DNA of 64,000 nt from Rhizomucor pusillus (GCA_900175165.2 FWWN02000658.1:1-64000); one strand, 5' to 3'; positions 26,905-41,060 are shown, counted from the first letter of the stretch. The notes: generated from the letters alone by a model not told the origin. Program-made: numbers and translations.

Positions 26905-28450
26905 TTAATCCCTGTGTACGTTGTTTCTCATTTGAGATAGCCGTTCCTGAGCAACATCTTCGGGCACAGGAAGATAGTAGAGCTGTGGTTCGGCCTGTGT
27001 CTTGCGAAACAAATCATCCAATGCAGGCATAGGTTTGGCGGGTGCTGGAGGAGGAATAGGGGCGGCTGTTGCAGCGGGAATAGGAGCAGGAGCAGCAGCT
27101 GTCGGCGAGGATTGACTGTCGGTGGCGGCTAATAATGAAAATACAATGTAATATTTAGTATCAGGAGGACGCCATTGTTGCGAATTTCCATTACCTCTTT
27201 GCAGCTGTCGGTTGATCTGACTGAGACCAAGGAATCGAGGCCGCCGTGTCTCTCCAGTTGTCACTGCTGGAGAAAGACTCTGGCCCTCCCGTAACAAAGC
27301 GAGGGCAGCTTCGCAATCGAAAATCTCCCGCTTATCTGCTGCATTTTGTTCCTGTTCAATAAGGATATCGGCTTGCTCAGGTGTGATACCTTCTACTTGC
27401 AACTTGTTTCCGTGTCCTTTCGGGAACTCGATACCATCAATACCTTTGAATGCTTCTTGTGCTTGATCATTGGATTCGTACTAGACATTGTGAGATGTAG
27501 ATATCCAACCATCCAAGAATTGGCATCGTACTTACTACAACGTAGCAGTGAGTTTTAATAGCATCCATCCACCATTTCTTAACAGTGCCGTAACTATCAA
27601 GCAGTTGCTCCTTGACCTTTTTGGCCACTAAAGGGCGAAGGAATCCTTTTATATACAATGCAGAGCTTTCGACACTATTTGCAGCTTCTTCAGATTCTGA
27701 CCGAACCTTCTTTGCCGGTTGCTTGAAAGAAAAATAAACATCTTAGCATTTGTTATGCTATTATAAACATACACTAGTAACTTACTGCCTGCGTTTCATC
27801 CTGCTTTTGCTCAGTTTCAGGTTCTACTGGAGCTACAGAAACGGGCTCGTTAGAACTCGATCCATCTTGCTTCCTTTCTGCGCGCGCCATTGCTTACCAG
27901 TGTTCGGCTTTTCTTCTGTAACTTCACGCTTACGCTTTGTCCCTCTTTCCGAATCGGTTTCCGTAGATTCTGTTTTGTCTAACGATTCAGCTTTTTCCTC
28001 TGCTTTCGCTGTTGGAGGTTCCTGCGTCCTTTCTTCAGCAATGGATGCTGTTTCATTCTGCGCAGATTCTTCCTTTTGAGTCTGTTCCTCAGCTTTGGGT
28101 GCTTCTCCAGCGGGAGCGACATTTTCGGTCTCTGCAGACGTTGCTGCTGCTGCTGCTGCTGCTGGTTCAGCAGGACCCGATTCTTCAGGAACCTTTTCAG
28201 TTGGCAGCTGTTCCTTCTCCTGCTCAGATCCCGACGCTTGATTGTCTACGTCGGTCTCTGGGTTGGTCTCTTCTTCTTCTTCTTTTTCTTCTTCTCCATT
28301 AGTTGCTGCTGCATTCTGCTTCTCGCTGTTCACCGCTTCCTGCAGACGTGCCACAAGCTCATCCTTCTTGCCCTTGGTTGGGAGATTCCTCTTTGTCAAT
28401 TCTTCACGAAGATCGACAACGCGTAATTTTGATAGATCGTCAGGGAGCAT
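26905..28450 (-). CDS. Acinus-like SAP/RRM protein (ASAP complex)
   Basis: Resembles Acinus (ACIN1), scaffold of the ASAP complex with SAP18 and RNPS1, attached to the exon-junction complex. Five exons: 28450-27898, 27832-27786, 27721-27536, 27480-27195, 27128-26905; 431 aa. Residues about 1-40 are a SAP domain (LSKLRVVDLREELTKRNLP). Then comes a long Glu/Ala-rich acidic linker with a basic patch TKRKREV, and a divergent RRM (ALYIKGFLRPL ... GTVKKWWMDAIKTHCYVVYE). The C-terminal LDDLFRKTQAEPQLYYLPVP matches the Acinus RNPS1/SAP18-binding motif. Domain order equals that of Acinus, in shorter form. Nuclear role in splicing is inferred. Confidence 0.87.
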
Positions 28451-29804
28451 ATCAAAAGTTAGTAAAACGACACGTCAGGAAATAGGTGAAGGAAAGAGAG
28501 AAGAGGATGTCCGATTTTGCTTTTTCGTGTCTTCCCCCATTTGCGGCCACTCCGCAAAAATCATTGTCTGTACCGCGACCAACTATATCCCTGTATAAAC
28601 TGCAAAGTACAACGAAGTGATGAAGATAGGCCTCGTACCTTTGTTTATTCATTATTCGATAAAGCAACAGACAATGAAAACTCGCATATGCACGAGACAA
28701 TCCGGTATCAAGCAAAAGAGGGCAATCCCAGCGAACCTTGTAGGAAATCAGCCTGTACGTTGCCTCAGCGTTTACTGTTTATATTGAATACAATCGCTCC
28801 TTGCATCAGCTCGTTCTCGTTGAAGATCACAAGAATGATGTATCTCCTGTCAATGCAAGATTGTTGGACATCTCGATAGTTTATGTAGCCTAAAGTTTGG
28901 CCATAAAAGTGCTCAGTGGAGGTACATGAAAATTCATTGCATTTGACAGTCAATATTGTATGTATGTACATAAGCAGTCAGATTCTCATGGCTGATAGAA
29001 CACTTGCTCGTTGACCACGTGCGTTAGATATGCTATGCATTATTCATCCAAGCGTAAATTGAGAATAACAGTCGCTTGAATCGCTTATTACAGATATCCG
29101 TTTTCAAATGGATAGGATGCACTGCTCGTCCCCTAATCCGTCTTTTTTGGTAATATGAAAGTTCAATTTAAGATAAACAGATCCACTACATACGCATCCG
29201 GAATCAACTTTATTTACATGTACGTAAATGCCACTCATTGGAAAATGTATGGCGACTGCATTCCGCAAATCCAGTTCTCCGCTGCCAGGATGCCCAGCAG
29301 CACATTGAAATGAAAGCGGTCGTCCCACCTAGTCATGTTCTTGATACACGCTGCACTTGTCGGAATGTGTCCACATCGTGCCACATTCTCAGGTCAACTG
29401 TACATACGTATATTATAGATGTCACTTTTGATTGACACGCAGCACATGCACACTGTGGCTAGCCGTGCAGACTATCCATATGTAGATGTTCCAGTGTTCT
29501 CTAAAGAAGATCTGAGCATTTCTGAGTTTCTGAAACTTTGAAGATCATGAAACCAGATATATACTTTATAATGATATTGTTTCGTACAGATACTATCATA
29601 TCGTCACTGCTTGTTAGTTAACTGAAAGATACCCTTTTTTACTGAAAAAAAAAACAAATAGTCTTCTTTAATCTGATCCTCCCTTTCGAAATGCTGTGCA
29701 CGCATCCCTCACTAAAGCGACCAAAAAACATGGATGGATTGATATGGGGTACGCAAATTTTATTCGAATACGATGAATTTTTGTTGCTGGGTAAAGCGTT
29801 AGAC
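28451..29804. other. Intergenic stretch, nothing recognised
   Basis: About 1.35 kb between the Acinus-like start and the actin stop. Several overlapping short frames on both strands, none with a domain or good splice structure. Probably promoter of the Acinus-like gene and actin 3' flank. Confidence 0.45.
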
Positions 29805-31507
<1,703 letters not shown>

Positions 31508-32089
31508 TGTGTGTGTGTGATATAGATTAAAGTGAAGACAAGAAAAGGTAGCGAGAAAAAAAAAGAAGAAAGGGGAAGGCAGGCGGACGCGAAAGTGCTG
31601 AAATTTAAAGACCAAGCTGTGGTAGGTCTTTCGTGACGCAGGCGGGCTCTACGCCGTGTAATTGGATCGCAGTTGCTCTCCGGGTAAACTCAGCTCTCAA
31701 TTGAGATTTGGCCACGCGCGTGTTGTGTTTCTGTCGATACCAAGCTGGACTGCTGGCGAGATTCGATTTTGCCAAGCAACACACCGCAGCATACACGTGA
31801 GACAGTCATGGACTCTCTTTGTGCGTTTTTTGCAAGGAGATAATGTTACAGAACGAAGGTCCTCGTGTATTAGAATCTCAAAAGGTAAACTATCGTACAG
31901 CTGTCTGTAGCACACAGGTATAAGCATTTTCACTGTTCATGGTTCGGAACTTTTCTGGCACGAGACAGGCTCAACCCTTGGAACGCCGAGCCAGGGCAGA
32001 GCAAGGATTCAGGCGCTAAGAGGGGACCTTTGTCTCTAATAATTCATCACCATCAGATCTCCTTTCTCTGTGCGGACGTCTCCTTGTCC
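31508..32089. other. Intergenic, actin promoter
   Basis: Pyrimidine-rich on the actin sense strand next to the actin start (31510-31600), otherwise mixed sequence. No open frame that I trust. Confidence 0.5.
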
Positions 32090-33740
32090 CTACGCATGTT
32101 GGGACGACATCTTGAGTTGCTCGGCTGATAGGGGCTGAAAGTTATGGACATCAATTCCTCGTGCCAGCAGTTCCTGCTCGCACTGAGGTGGCACAAGTCT
32201 CGGCACCAAGTCCGGTCTAATCGACAATTCTATTCCCCAAATACAAATAAGCTTTTTGGTCATCGATGACACATATCTCTCTATTATCTATCACCACTCA
32301 CCGTGAGCCGAGAAATCGAACAGAGGAGGGAATGGTTGACCGTTGGGCATAGTGCCTGCGGGATCACGAAGAGGATCGAAGAATGGGTGACACAGCGCCT
32401 CGATCGCCGACACTCTGTGCTGCGGATGATACTGAAGCATTTTTGTGATTAAATCAACCGCCTCATCCGGAGCACCGGCAAAGATCTACATAATACAGAG
32501 CACGGATCAGCATACTACCTCTAAAAACAGAAATTTTCTCTTTTCTATTCTTTTCTCCTCTCTTACCTTGGATAAAGAATGAGGTTTGATTTGAGGGAAT
32601 CTATGTTCTACGTAGCTTGCATTCATGGCTGCAATCTCGTCTTTTGACGGTGTGCCAAGGATCTTTATGATTTCCACCAGCTGATCAATGCCGCTGTCTC
32701 CTGGGAAGAACGGTTGGCCCAGCAACAGTTCCGCCAAGACACATCCAGTGGACCATATGTCAATGCTGAGTGTGTAATTCGTTGCGCCAAATATCAATTC
32801 CGGCGCGCGATAATACCTTGAACAAATATAAGAAACGTTTGGTTCACCTGGCACAAGGACCTTGGCACTGACAAGACGACGTAGTACCGAGCACAAAAAC
32901 GGCCGTGCGTGTCAGTCTAGTTCTCCACTCCATCGTCTGATTTTCCTGTCTCACCTGCCAAAGTCACACATTTTGCAGATCCCCGTTACCGGATCCAGTA
33001 AGACATTTTGCGGCTTGATGTCACGATGGCAAATGCCAAGTGAATGAATATACGCCAGCGCTCTAATCACTTGATAGATGTATACGCGTACAAGCATGAT
33101 CGGCATGGATTGTTTCTGCTTGGCATAATGTCGGATGGCACGAAACAAAGTATCGGGCACATATTCCATAACCAAATTCAAATAAACCTCCTCTTGCTAT
33201 GTCGATCACAACTTGATGGTTCAGCTTCTTACTTTGTAACCCCCCACCAATATTCTGATTCCGTTCTACCTTATTTTCCACTTGATTGTAAAAATACGAC
33301 TTTAACCGACAAACATTGGGATGATCGACTATTCGCATCAACTGCAATTCGCGGTTCTGCAATCATATCGGTCAGTGCAAAGCATACATATATCTAGTAT
33401 ATACGCAATAACCATATACCTTGAATCGTTTGTCTTGGAGCACTTTCTTTATGGCTGCGTCCTCGTTGGTGTCGACCAGCTTCGTTTGATAGACTACACC
33501 GAACGACCCGTTCCCTGTGATTTTTTTGTTGGTGTATGCCAACTTGATCTGCTTGCCGGTTTTGGCATCTTTGGCAACCACTTGAATGGTTTTGCTAATG
33601 TCGTGATTGGAAACTACGAGGCGGGCATCCCAGTTAATGCCGTGCTGCTTTCACATGGACTGATGGGCCGGTTTGCAAGCAACTTGGGCAAAGCATGGAG
33701 CTGCCGACGGCTCAGCATAATAATACTCACCAGAACTCAT
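32090..33740 (-). CDS. Glycogen synthase kinase 3 (GSK-3/shaggy)
   Basis: CMGC-group kinase acting in nutrient, stress and developmental signalling. Seven exons: 33740-33731, 33580-33420, 33356-33270, 33190-32955, 32867-32567, 32485-32302, 32229-32090; 372 aa. Motifs: [12 protein letters not shown] glycine loop, [32 protein letters not shown], then [20 protein letters not shown] with the activating Tyr, [11 protein letters not shown], and the C-terminal [20 protein letters not shown]. The first exon is only 10 nt (ATGAGTTCTG) before a good GTGAGT donor. Without it the next exon lacks an ATG, so the start is likely but not certain. Confidence 0.93.
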
Positions 33741-34136
33741 AAGCACGCGTTAAAGAAGGAAAAGCCCAAGTCCGGTCGCAAAACTCTCCCAACTTGCAGA
33801 CGAGGCATTCATTGGTTCTTGCCATTGTGGGCAAAGTTCTCCGACACCCTGGTGATGTTTCGCTCTCAGGCGTGTTTTTCTTTCTTCTACATTGAGCAAC
33901 GTATATCCGCCGAATACAGTACAACTTTTCTCTTCTGTTCTCCTCTCTTCAAATCATTATTGAATAGTAGTACAATCTAACAGAGTTGAATCATGCAGAT
34001 GGTATCCTTATTTTCAATTAATGCATTTTTCTTTTTTTTTGGCAAGCAAGCAAGCTTCTCCCCGTAGGCAGCATCCAATTTCTAGAAACACCCCTGGATT
34101 CTTTTTTACTCGTACGATACAAGCCAGCGAATAATA
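33741..34136. other. Intergenic spacer
   Basis: Upstream of GSK-3 and downstream of the LRRC40-like gene (both minus strand). T-rich, no gene recognised. Confidence 0.5.
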
Positions 34137-36615
34137 CTACTGTGGCACTCGACCACGCAAGAATTCCAATACGGCTGCAGTTCCTTGGTCCAAAAGCGCA
34201 GGACGGGGAACACGAAACCTAAATAGGATTTTATTTTGAGCGGCGCGATGATGAAAAGCAGCAGCGCTCGTATCAGCAACTTACCTGTTGCCGTACAACA
34301 CCAACTCACGGATAGAAGTAATGAGTCCAATTTCTGGTGGTAGTTTTGCAATATCATTGTTGGCCAGATCTATAATCTCGAGGCCCTGCAAGGTGCTAGG
34401 TAATATCTGCTCAATCTTGTTCGAATTAGCCCGCAGAATTTGGAGACAAGGCAACAGATCACGCAAATTCTCGGGTAAAGACGTAATAGTGTTGAAATTA
34501 ACAATGAGCTCGGTGAGCTTGGGAAAAGATATCTGATCACCATCACCAGCATTGATAACTGAAAGACGGTTGTGGGAGATATCCAGCGTCTTGAGCGCTG
34601 TAAACACAATAGATGATTTCAAAGATATAGATTCCAGTTTGTTGTGGTCCAGCTTGAGGTTTACCAAGGTACTTGACAACATTTCCAATGACATTGGAAC
34701 CTTGGTCAATCCATTGTAGCTCAAGTTGAGAGTAACAGGATACGTTGTGAGCAAAGTAGAATCGACGTCATCCAGTCCCTTTCGAGATAAATCAAGTGCG
34801 CCGGATGCTTTGATCGGCTCCGTATCCACCGATGCATCTGCTGTTGACTTTGCAGGAGCAGCTGTAGCCAATCCACCGTGGATACGCTTGTTGTCTTCTG
34901 CCATGTCCTCCTGAACGTCATCCGCAATGCTGCCCGCACCTTGCTCATCTAAAGCTAGACCGTGAACATTCATACTCGCTGTATTTATCGATGCAAAACT
35001 CTTACCCTGATCCTCCAACGTCGCTTTGGTCCGAAGAGACTCTATGAGTTGAGCCATGGATACATTCCTAGGTGCAGAACGCAGCGGATTGCCTTCCCAG
35101 CTTAAGAATGCCAACTCTGGTAAGGTTCCCAGCTGTTGTGGAAGAGATCGCAGCAAATTCGCTCCAATATCCAAACGTCGCAAGCTCGTAAGACACCAAA
35201 GCACCTTGGGTAGCTCTGAAAATTGGTTCGATGAAATATCGAGGGTCATCAGATTGGCGCTGCCCTGTAATACGTCCAAGCTTTGGTCATTTGCGAACTG
35301 ATTCCGTGCAGCTAGCAGCTCCTTGAGGTTGGGCATCTGGACCAGACAATTTTCACCGCTTTCTGCAAGCGCGGATAGATTATTGTGATGCACATCGATC
35401 CGATGAAGAGCTGGTAATTCCAGACAACCATTGCCTGCAAAAAGCCAATGTTAATATTTGCAGCAAATGCAAATATTTGTTTACTCACCATGGAAAAATA
35501 TAGTTAGTCGATTGTTACCAAGCAGCAATTCCTCAAGCTTCGCCCAGGCTCCCAATTCCTCTACAGGTGGCAATTGGCACAGCTTATTGTTGTTTAGAGC
35601 GAGTCTGCGCAACTTGGGCAGCTGTCCTATATCACTGGGTATATTTTCGAGCGAATTGTGCCCAAGGTTCAGGAATTCAAGACTTTGAATGCGGCTCAGC
35701 GAATTTTGTGGTATCGACGTAAGTTGGTTGTGTGCCATATCCAAATCTCTCAGCTTGGTCAATCCAAAAATAGATTCGGGAATCGTCTCAAATTTGTTAC
35801 GCGACAAGTTGAGAACAGTGAGCTGTTGCAATAGATGCAAAGATCCAGGCATCGAGGTGAGATTATTGCTCCTCAGCTATAGATTTCGTGAGTAATGTAA
35901 GGCCGACAGTAGTTATCCATGAGTATAGCTCACTTACATCCAAGGTAACAAGAGCACCAAATTCTTGGCCGAGCCGTTCATCAATGTACTCCAGCTCGTT
36001 GTCAGTGGCAATGAACTTGATCAATTCCGTGTTATCATACCAGGCGTCACCGGAGGAGTTGAAATCGACCACGATTTTGTTGGGATCCACGTGGTACCTG
36101 AAACGTCTTAACTGTCAAAATATATCGATTGGCAGAATAACGAAAAGAAAACCCCCTCCTCGTGATACTTGCATATCCCAGACTTCACTTGGTATCGCTG
36201 TGAGCTCTCGACTCGAAAGATCAAGTTTTCCCGAGGATTTCGCACGCTGCAAGACCGTTTGCAGTTTCAGATTGCTCTTTGGAGTATCCGTGCCAAAGGC
36301 AGCATCCTTTTCGAAAGCTTCGTCATAAGTATATCTTTCTGTACCGGTCATGACTCGGCGTTCCGGACCACTTCTCAGTGGTCCTGTCGATGAGGACGCT
36401 GCCTTTTTGCGAGCGGCCGCGGTGGCCCTCTGCGCAGCCATAAACTCCCTCACACCTTCTGAGGCGCGGGCTCTCGTTGTCGTTGTCGTTGTCGTCGTGG
36501 TCTTCTTAGGAACTGCGTCTCGAGCCGCCGATTCTGTTTTCGCTTGCCCTTGCTGGCGCAGCGTAGATGCCCTGGTAGGCCTCGGCTGATTCAGAGATGC
36601 TCGCTTCGAATGCAT
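34137..36615 (-). CDS. Leucine-rich-repeat protein, LRRC40-like
   Basis: Cytosolic LRR protein of the LRRC40 type, with no established biochemical role. Exons: 36615-36169, 36111-35938, 35876-35489, 35434-34285, 34218-34137; 746 aa. The N-terminal 130 residues are low-complexity, with a Thr run and basic patches. LRRs follow in two blocks (about 190-420 and 540-700), separated by an acidic/Ala-rich insert that contains QEDMAEDNKR. The C-terminal NRFRVPRPALLDQGTAAVLE is the LRRC40 hallmark. Intron 1 has two in-frame solutions: GT-AG 36168-36112 (used here) or GC-AG 36172-36098 (740 aa, joining VWDM to YHVDP, which aligns slightly better to the human protein). Confidence 0.87.
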
Positions 36616-37356
36616 CTGTCAACGGCTAAAGTTCACAGAATGCCTTCGGACACTGAATGATGCAGAGTGTTCACTGCCGCGGTGCAGCTCCAACTGTGGA
36701 GAGCCTTTGAAGCTGTGAAAAAAGGCTAGATGTATGTATTTGTATCAAAAAACCGGTAGACGATGGCACATGTCTTAAACACTATAAGCACAACCATGTA
36801 ATACGATATCATAAAAGCCTTTGCAACACTAAGTGGAATAAATCTGTATAGGTATGCCAGCGATCACAAGTTAGTGTGACAGACCATCTCCTGGTACTTG
36901 ATGCTAAAATTTACATGCACTGAGACGACTTTGCTACTGGTCTTACTAATTTATAGATGAAGTTCATCGATGTACACCTATGTGTTATGTAAAGTGCGTG
37001 TGCCTGAATATCTCTGGACCCACCATGCTTGCATGTGGAACTTGTCCGTTATCTGATCCTGTTTATCTTAGTTCCAAAGGCAACAGGAAGATATCTCGAA
37101 GGATTTGGAGATCCCATGTTCCTATTTCCGCATTCTGATGAGTGATATGTAAATACAGATCACCCTGTTCGCTTGCTGGAACTCTTTGAAGAACATGATC
37201 AATTTTACAGCAGCTATTATTCAATTTATTGGCTGCCAAGGTGCGCCAGCCGGCTTTGGGGAACTCACTCAAGGTTTGTCAAACTTAACAGCAGCAGGTC
37301 AGCTTTTGCTGCTTTGTCGCTCCTTTTCTTTCCCTCTCTTTCTTGCAATCTTTTAC
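36616..37356. other. Intergenic, divergent promoters
   Basis: Separates the minus-strand LRRC40-like gene from the plus-strand zinc-finger gene. The frame of the latter is open upstream to an ATG at 37195, but that extension is hydrophobic and atypical, so I treat it as leader. Nothing else recognised. Confidence 0.45.
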
Positions 37357-38316
37357 ATGCAACGATTTGATGAGACTTTCATTCCTCGGTCCTTTCCAGC
37401 AGCGAGCGACAGGGAGACGCGCGACGGAGTGTACGACACAGTTCTGACACCTCCTACTACTGCAAACAAATACTACAGTAACCCGCTGTATATCGATAAC
37501 CAGTATCTGTCTTTGTTGTCCCTGATCGATAACACATATCCACCGCAACTATGCACCATATGCGACAGAATATCTAGAGGAGCATCTGAATCCGAACAGC
37601 ACTTTCGTTCGCAGCATGCAGGGCGACGTCGGTTTCGTTGCCTGCATCCACATTGTGAAAGGCAATTCAACTCTCGCGGCGCTTTACACTTCCATCTTAG
37701 TCATTCCCATATCATCAGACAGGCATCAGTCCGACGAGCTCGCGCTGACCCACCCTACTTGCATCTCAAAACCGAGCCTCCCTTAGGAACCTTTTCACCA
37801 TCCCAGTCGAAACAATCAGTCATTCTCACCGACACTTCCTCCACCAGAGCTGATTCTCCCAGCTGCCCTGAATCATCATCGCCCTCCCCCATTCCTACCA
37901 CACCACGTCCAGCAGTTGTAAACAATGGCAAGGAAATTTTGTTCAAAATCCACACTGCTGGCTCCTTTGCATCTGCAGAAAAGAAAAAGTCGCGTATTAT
38001 CCTGCCAACAAGCTGCCCGTGTTGTCAGATGCAATTCACACATCGACAAACGGTTATCCAGCATCTCGTTGATTCCCACCACGGTGCACCGCCGCTGCGC
38101 TGCTCATTTCCAAACTGCAAAAATAACTCGTCCATCTACAATGCAAAGGACGATCTCGTTCATCACATATTGCGGTCGCATGATTGGGATGGCGAAAACA
38201 GCTGGATCGGTCGCGAACAAGACGACAAGGCATGCGTTGTGCCATCATCATCATCATTCAAGTATCTGACTGAAACTCAAAGAGCTGATGCCGGTGACAA
38301 TACGCTGTACACTTAA
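37357..38316 (+). CDS. C2H2 zinc-finger protein
   Basis: Intronless, 319 aa from the ATG at 37357 (an in-frame ATG at 37195 would add 54 residues). Four C2H2-like fingers: LCTICDR...HFRSQH (about residue 64), FRCLHPHCERQF...HLSHSH (about 90), CPCCQMQFTHRQTVIQHL (about 222) and LRCSFPNCKNN...HHILRSH (about 250). The fingers form two pairs separated by a Ser/Pro-rich linker of about 110 residues. Fingers 2 and 4 use C-x4-C spacing. Probably nuclear and DNA-binding; target unknown. The stop lies 4 bp from the stop of the convergent Rrp46 gene. Confidence 0.82.
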   Translation: MQRFDETFIPRSFPAASDRETRDGVYDTVLTPPTTANKYYSNPLYIDNQYLSLLSLIDNTYPPQLCTICDRISRGASESEQHFRSQHAGRRRFRCLHPHCERQFNSRGALHFHLSHSHIIRQASVRRARADPPYLHLKTEPPLGTFSPSQSKQSVILTDTSSTRADSPSCPESSSPSPIPTTPRPAVVNNGKEILFKIHTAGSFASAEKKKSRIILPTSCPCCQMQFTHRQTVIQHLVDSHHGAPPLRCSFPNCKNNSSIYNAKDDLVHHILRSHDWDGENSWIGREQDDKACVVPSSSSFKYLTETQRADAGDNTLYT

Positions 38317-38320
38317 TAAT

Positions 38321-39277
38321 TTATTCGTTTGCTTGCTGTTGATATTCCTTTCTCTTCTTTTCCTCGACCGATAACCGTAAGAAACTGTGCACTTTACCGG
38401 CGGCTTCGAAGCACTTGTCGTGACATGCGAAATACTACCCAGTAACTGCCTGTCAGCATACGCAAACTTTTACCAACACTAAACACCAGAGTTATTGTAA
38501 TTACATTACCTCGTCAGGAATAAAATCACCAATAGAGTCAGATAGCAATGCATGTGCACTCTTGTTTATGCTATCAAATGCAAATGTGTGGACAGATGCT
38601 GCGTTCTATGCAGTAACTTGAGCAACGACAATTCATATGCTTCCACAGAAATCCGGTACCTTGAGCTCTGCAGCCGTTGGATCCATGATAATCTCCTTTG
38701 TATTCTTATCTACCATGCAAGACATGGCTGTGGCCATATATTTCATGGGTATACCAGCATCCAAGAGAGCAAGCGAAATGGCATTGACGGCAGCAGCTAA
38801 CACCTATGCATACATTCAGGTAAGAGCCTACCTTGTTCTCTGGGATATCCATTTAAATATACACTCACAGAACCATCATCTTTAAGAATTTGGACTACAA
38901 TTTGCACTAGCGTCCGGGGCATCAGACCACCTAGGATGACGGGCTCGAACGCGTTCCTCAGGTATCGCTCCCACAAGCGCTCGGTTGTCGTTGATACCCC
39001 AACAGCCGGTCGAACCACAAGTTCGACAGTCGCTTCGTCTAGCTTCTCGTCACGCATCGTCACCTCCGTCGGACCCACCACTGACACTAGCACTGATGTG
39101 TTGCCTGCATGTCAACGTTCTCGTGTTTAGATCTGGGGGAGCATTCAACGGCCGTTGCTAATAGACAATACCAATATCAAACCGTGCTGATCCGTCTGCT
39201 TGATGTAATACATTCTGCGCTGCTGTGAACTGTCGCAACTGATTGCTGTCTGTCCGCCGATCAGGTCTTTTTATCAT
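38321..39277 (-). CDS. Exosome subunit Rrp46 (RNase PH fold)
   Basis: Ring component of the RNA exosome, an RNase PH-like fold normally without catalytic activity in eukaryotes. Five exons: 39277-39172, 39104-38869, 38803-38660, 38560-38510, 38434-38321; 216 aa. Visible: ADGSARFDIGNTSVLVSVVG, LDEATVELVVRPAVGV, PRTLVQIVVQILKDDGS, VNAISLALLDAGIPMKYMA, and the C-terminal helix ACHDKCFEAAGKVHSFLRL. This pattern is closer to Rrp46/EXOSC5 than to Rrp41 or Mtr3. It is divergent from the WD40 gene across a 225-bp spacer. Confidence 0.88.
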
Positions 39278-39502
39278 GCTGTCTTTAGAAAAGGGAATAG
39301 AAAAAAAAGGTAAAAGGAACCCAATTTCATGCTGGGAGACAAAAAATTCGGTGGCTCGCACTTGCCCTCCCGAGAGGACTCATCATTATCATCATCATCA
39401 TCGACGACATACGAGCTTTTTTCCAATAGACATTTAATTAACATCTAGTCACAAACATATATGCAAGATTCACCATGCTAGTTATTTTTTATCTTCTTTT
39501 TA
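39278..39502. promoter_or_regulatory. Compact bidirectional promoter (Rrp46 / WD40 gene)
   Basis: Only 225 bp separate the two divergent start codons. The spacer holds a CAT/TCATCA repeat (near 39380-39405) and AT-rich runs. It must serve both genes; no specific factor site is recognised. Confidence 0.5.
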
Positions 39503-40919
39503 ATGAACACAACTCATTCAATACCGGCATCCCGTTCCTCTTTCATCGCCCCATGCTCAACAATAGCACTACCACCGTCCGCGTTTGATGAATCGTTTGT
39601 TAGATGCATAAGGCAGATCGATATCAAGCCTGATCCTGTGGCACACTTGGTGTAAAGATTGGAAAAAGTACAACTGTCCATGTTGTTATGCAACTTATAT
39701 ACACGACGTACCATACAGGCAATCGCGCGATATGCTGTGGGTCACGGACAAACCAAGAAGACACCGCGATCAACTGGTATTCCCCCAGCCAGATGGGCTT
39801 GCAACGTACAATACCAGAAATGGGCAATATCTCGATCTAAACGATGGTCTTCAATTCAAACCATCATGTATCACTACAGGGTAAAAAGATAAAAAAAGAC
39901 TCCAATTTGTAAACCAGCTGTTATTTACGTTTTTTGCAGACTTGGATACATTGCTGCAGCAGATCTTAATGGGGAGCTTAGAGTTATGAGCGTTTACGAT
40001 AACCGGCGCAAAAAGAGGAAAATTTTATGGACGCAGCAATGCCCCACCAGTATTTCATTGACAAATGTATGTGGAGAAAACAAGCTGCTAGCCAGCAAGG
40101 AGGATGAGCATATTTCAATTTTCTCGATGCCTACACTTGCTTCCGAAGCATCGATACAAGTTGATCAGCCAGTATCCAGAGTCTCAATAAGTTCGGATGG
40201 CACAAAGATGGTGGTACTGTGCGCTGACCATATTGCCCGCCTCTACTCTTTCCGTTCTCCAAGAATTGCAGAGCTGGTAGGCAGGTTTGAAATGCCTCTG
40301 GGTTCTGTCAATACGTGTGTAGACTGGAAGGATGATACACAATTCGCCATTGCTTGCGATCTCGGATTCACGCGAGTTGTAGATATCCGAAATATTGGGA
40401 AGGCCGTCCAGGATTTGACATCTAAAGGACATGTTTGTAAATTATACATTGAACTCATCGAGGAGGAACGCTACTGAAAATCCTGCAAACTAGGCGTTGT
40501 CGTCACCGTTATCCGCAATCCGAAGTATCAAGTACTCTAAAGCTGGCAGTGTGGATTTTCTAGCGTTTGCTGAGGCAAGTATTTTCTTTTTTGTTGAATT
40601 TAGATGACTCCATATAATATTTTTGTGAATATTACACAGGATACGTCCTTTGTGAACATTGTGGATGCTCGGAATTACGATAAGCATCAAGTTGTACATC
40701 TACATCAACAAGGACCCGATTTGCCTACCACAGGACTCTGTTTTTCGTCTGATGGTACGCATATCTACGTCGGTAAGTCTTTTTTTGTAGAACAATCTTT
40801 GAAAGAAAGATATAAACTGACTCGTACCTTTAGGTCTCGCGAGAACCTGCATTGCTGATCTTCCTATTAACCTAAACATTCGTCGATATTTTCCTGCACC
40901 ACCTTGTACATTTTTCTAA
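39503..40919 (+). CDS. WD40-like protein, DUF2415-type
   Basis: Six exons: 39503-39651, 39719-39880, 39940-40432, 40494-40574, 40640-40772, 40834-40919; 367 aa. WD-like blades are visible (GYIAAADLNGELRVMSVYD; SRVSISSDGTKMVVLCADHIARLY; FAEDTSFVNIVDAR; GLCFSSDGTHIYVGL). The C-terminal part with AIRSIKY...LAFAEDTSFVNIVDAR resembles fungal WD proteins carrying DUF2415, such as fission yeast C2A9.03, named from memory. Intron 4 (40575-40639) uses a GC donor (GCAAGT); the nearby GT would shift the frame. Biochemical role unknown. Confidence 0.78.
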
Positions 40920-41025
40920 CTATTGTCATTGATTATTTACATTGTTTCCTGGTATATAAATTATATATTGAACCACATAGGGTTCACCAAGGTGCGAAGG
41001 CTGTGAGTGTTGTGTGAAGCAATGA

Positions 41026-41027
<2 letters not shown>

Positions 41028-41060
<33 letters not shown>
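41028..41060 (+). repeat. (GGCA)n microsatellite
   Basis: About eight tandem GGCA units in the 5' leader region of the NSUN5-like gene, about 90 bp before its ATG. A CAG directly precedes the ATG-bearing exon (41138-41140), so the repeat may sit in a 5' UTR intron. Confidence 0.85.

Noticed and set aside
37186..37356. N-terminal extension of the zinc-finger protein
   Set aside because: The longest frame begins at a TTG; the first in-frame ATG (37195) would add a hydrophobic segment unlike the rest of the protein. The ATG at 37357 is preferred.
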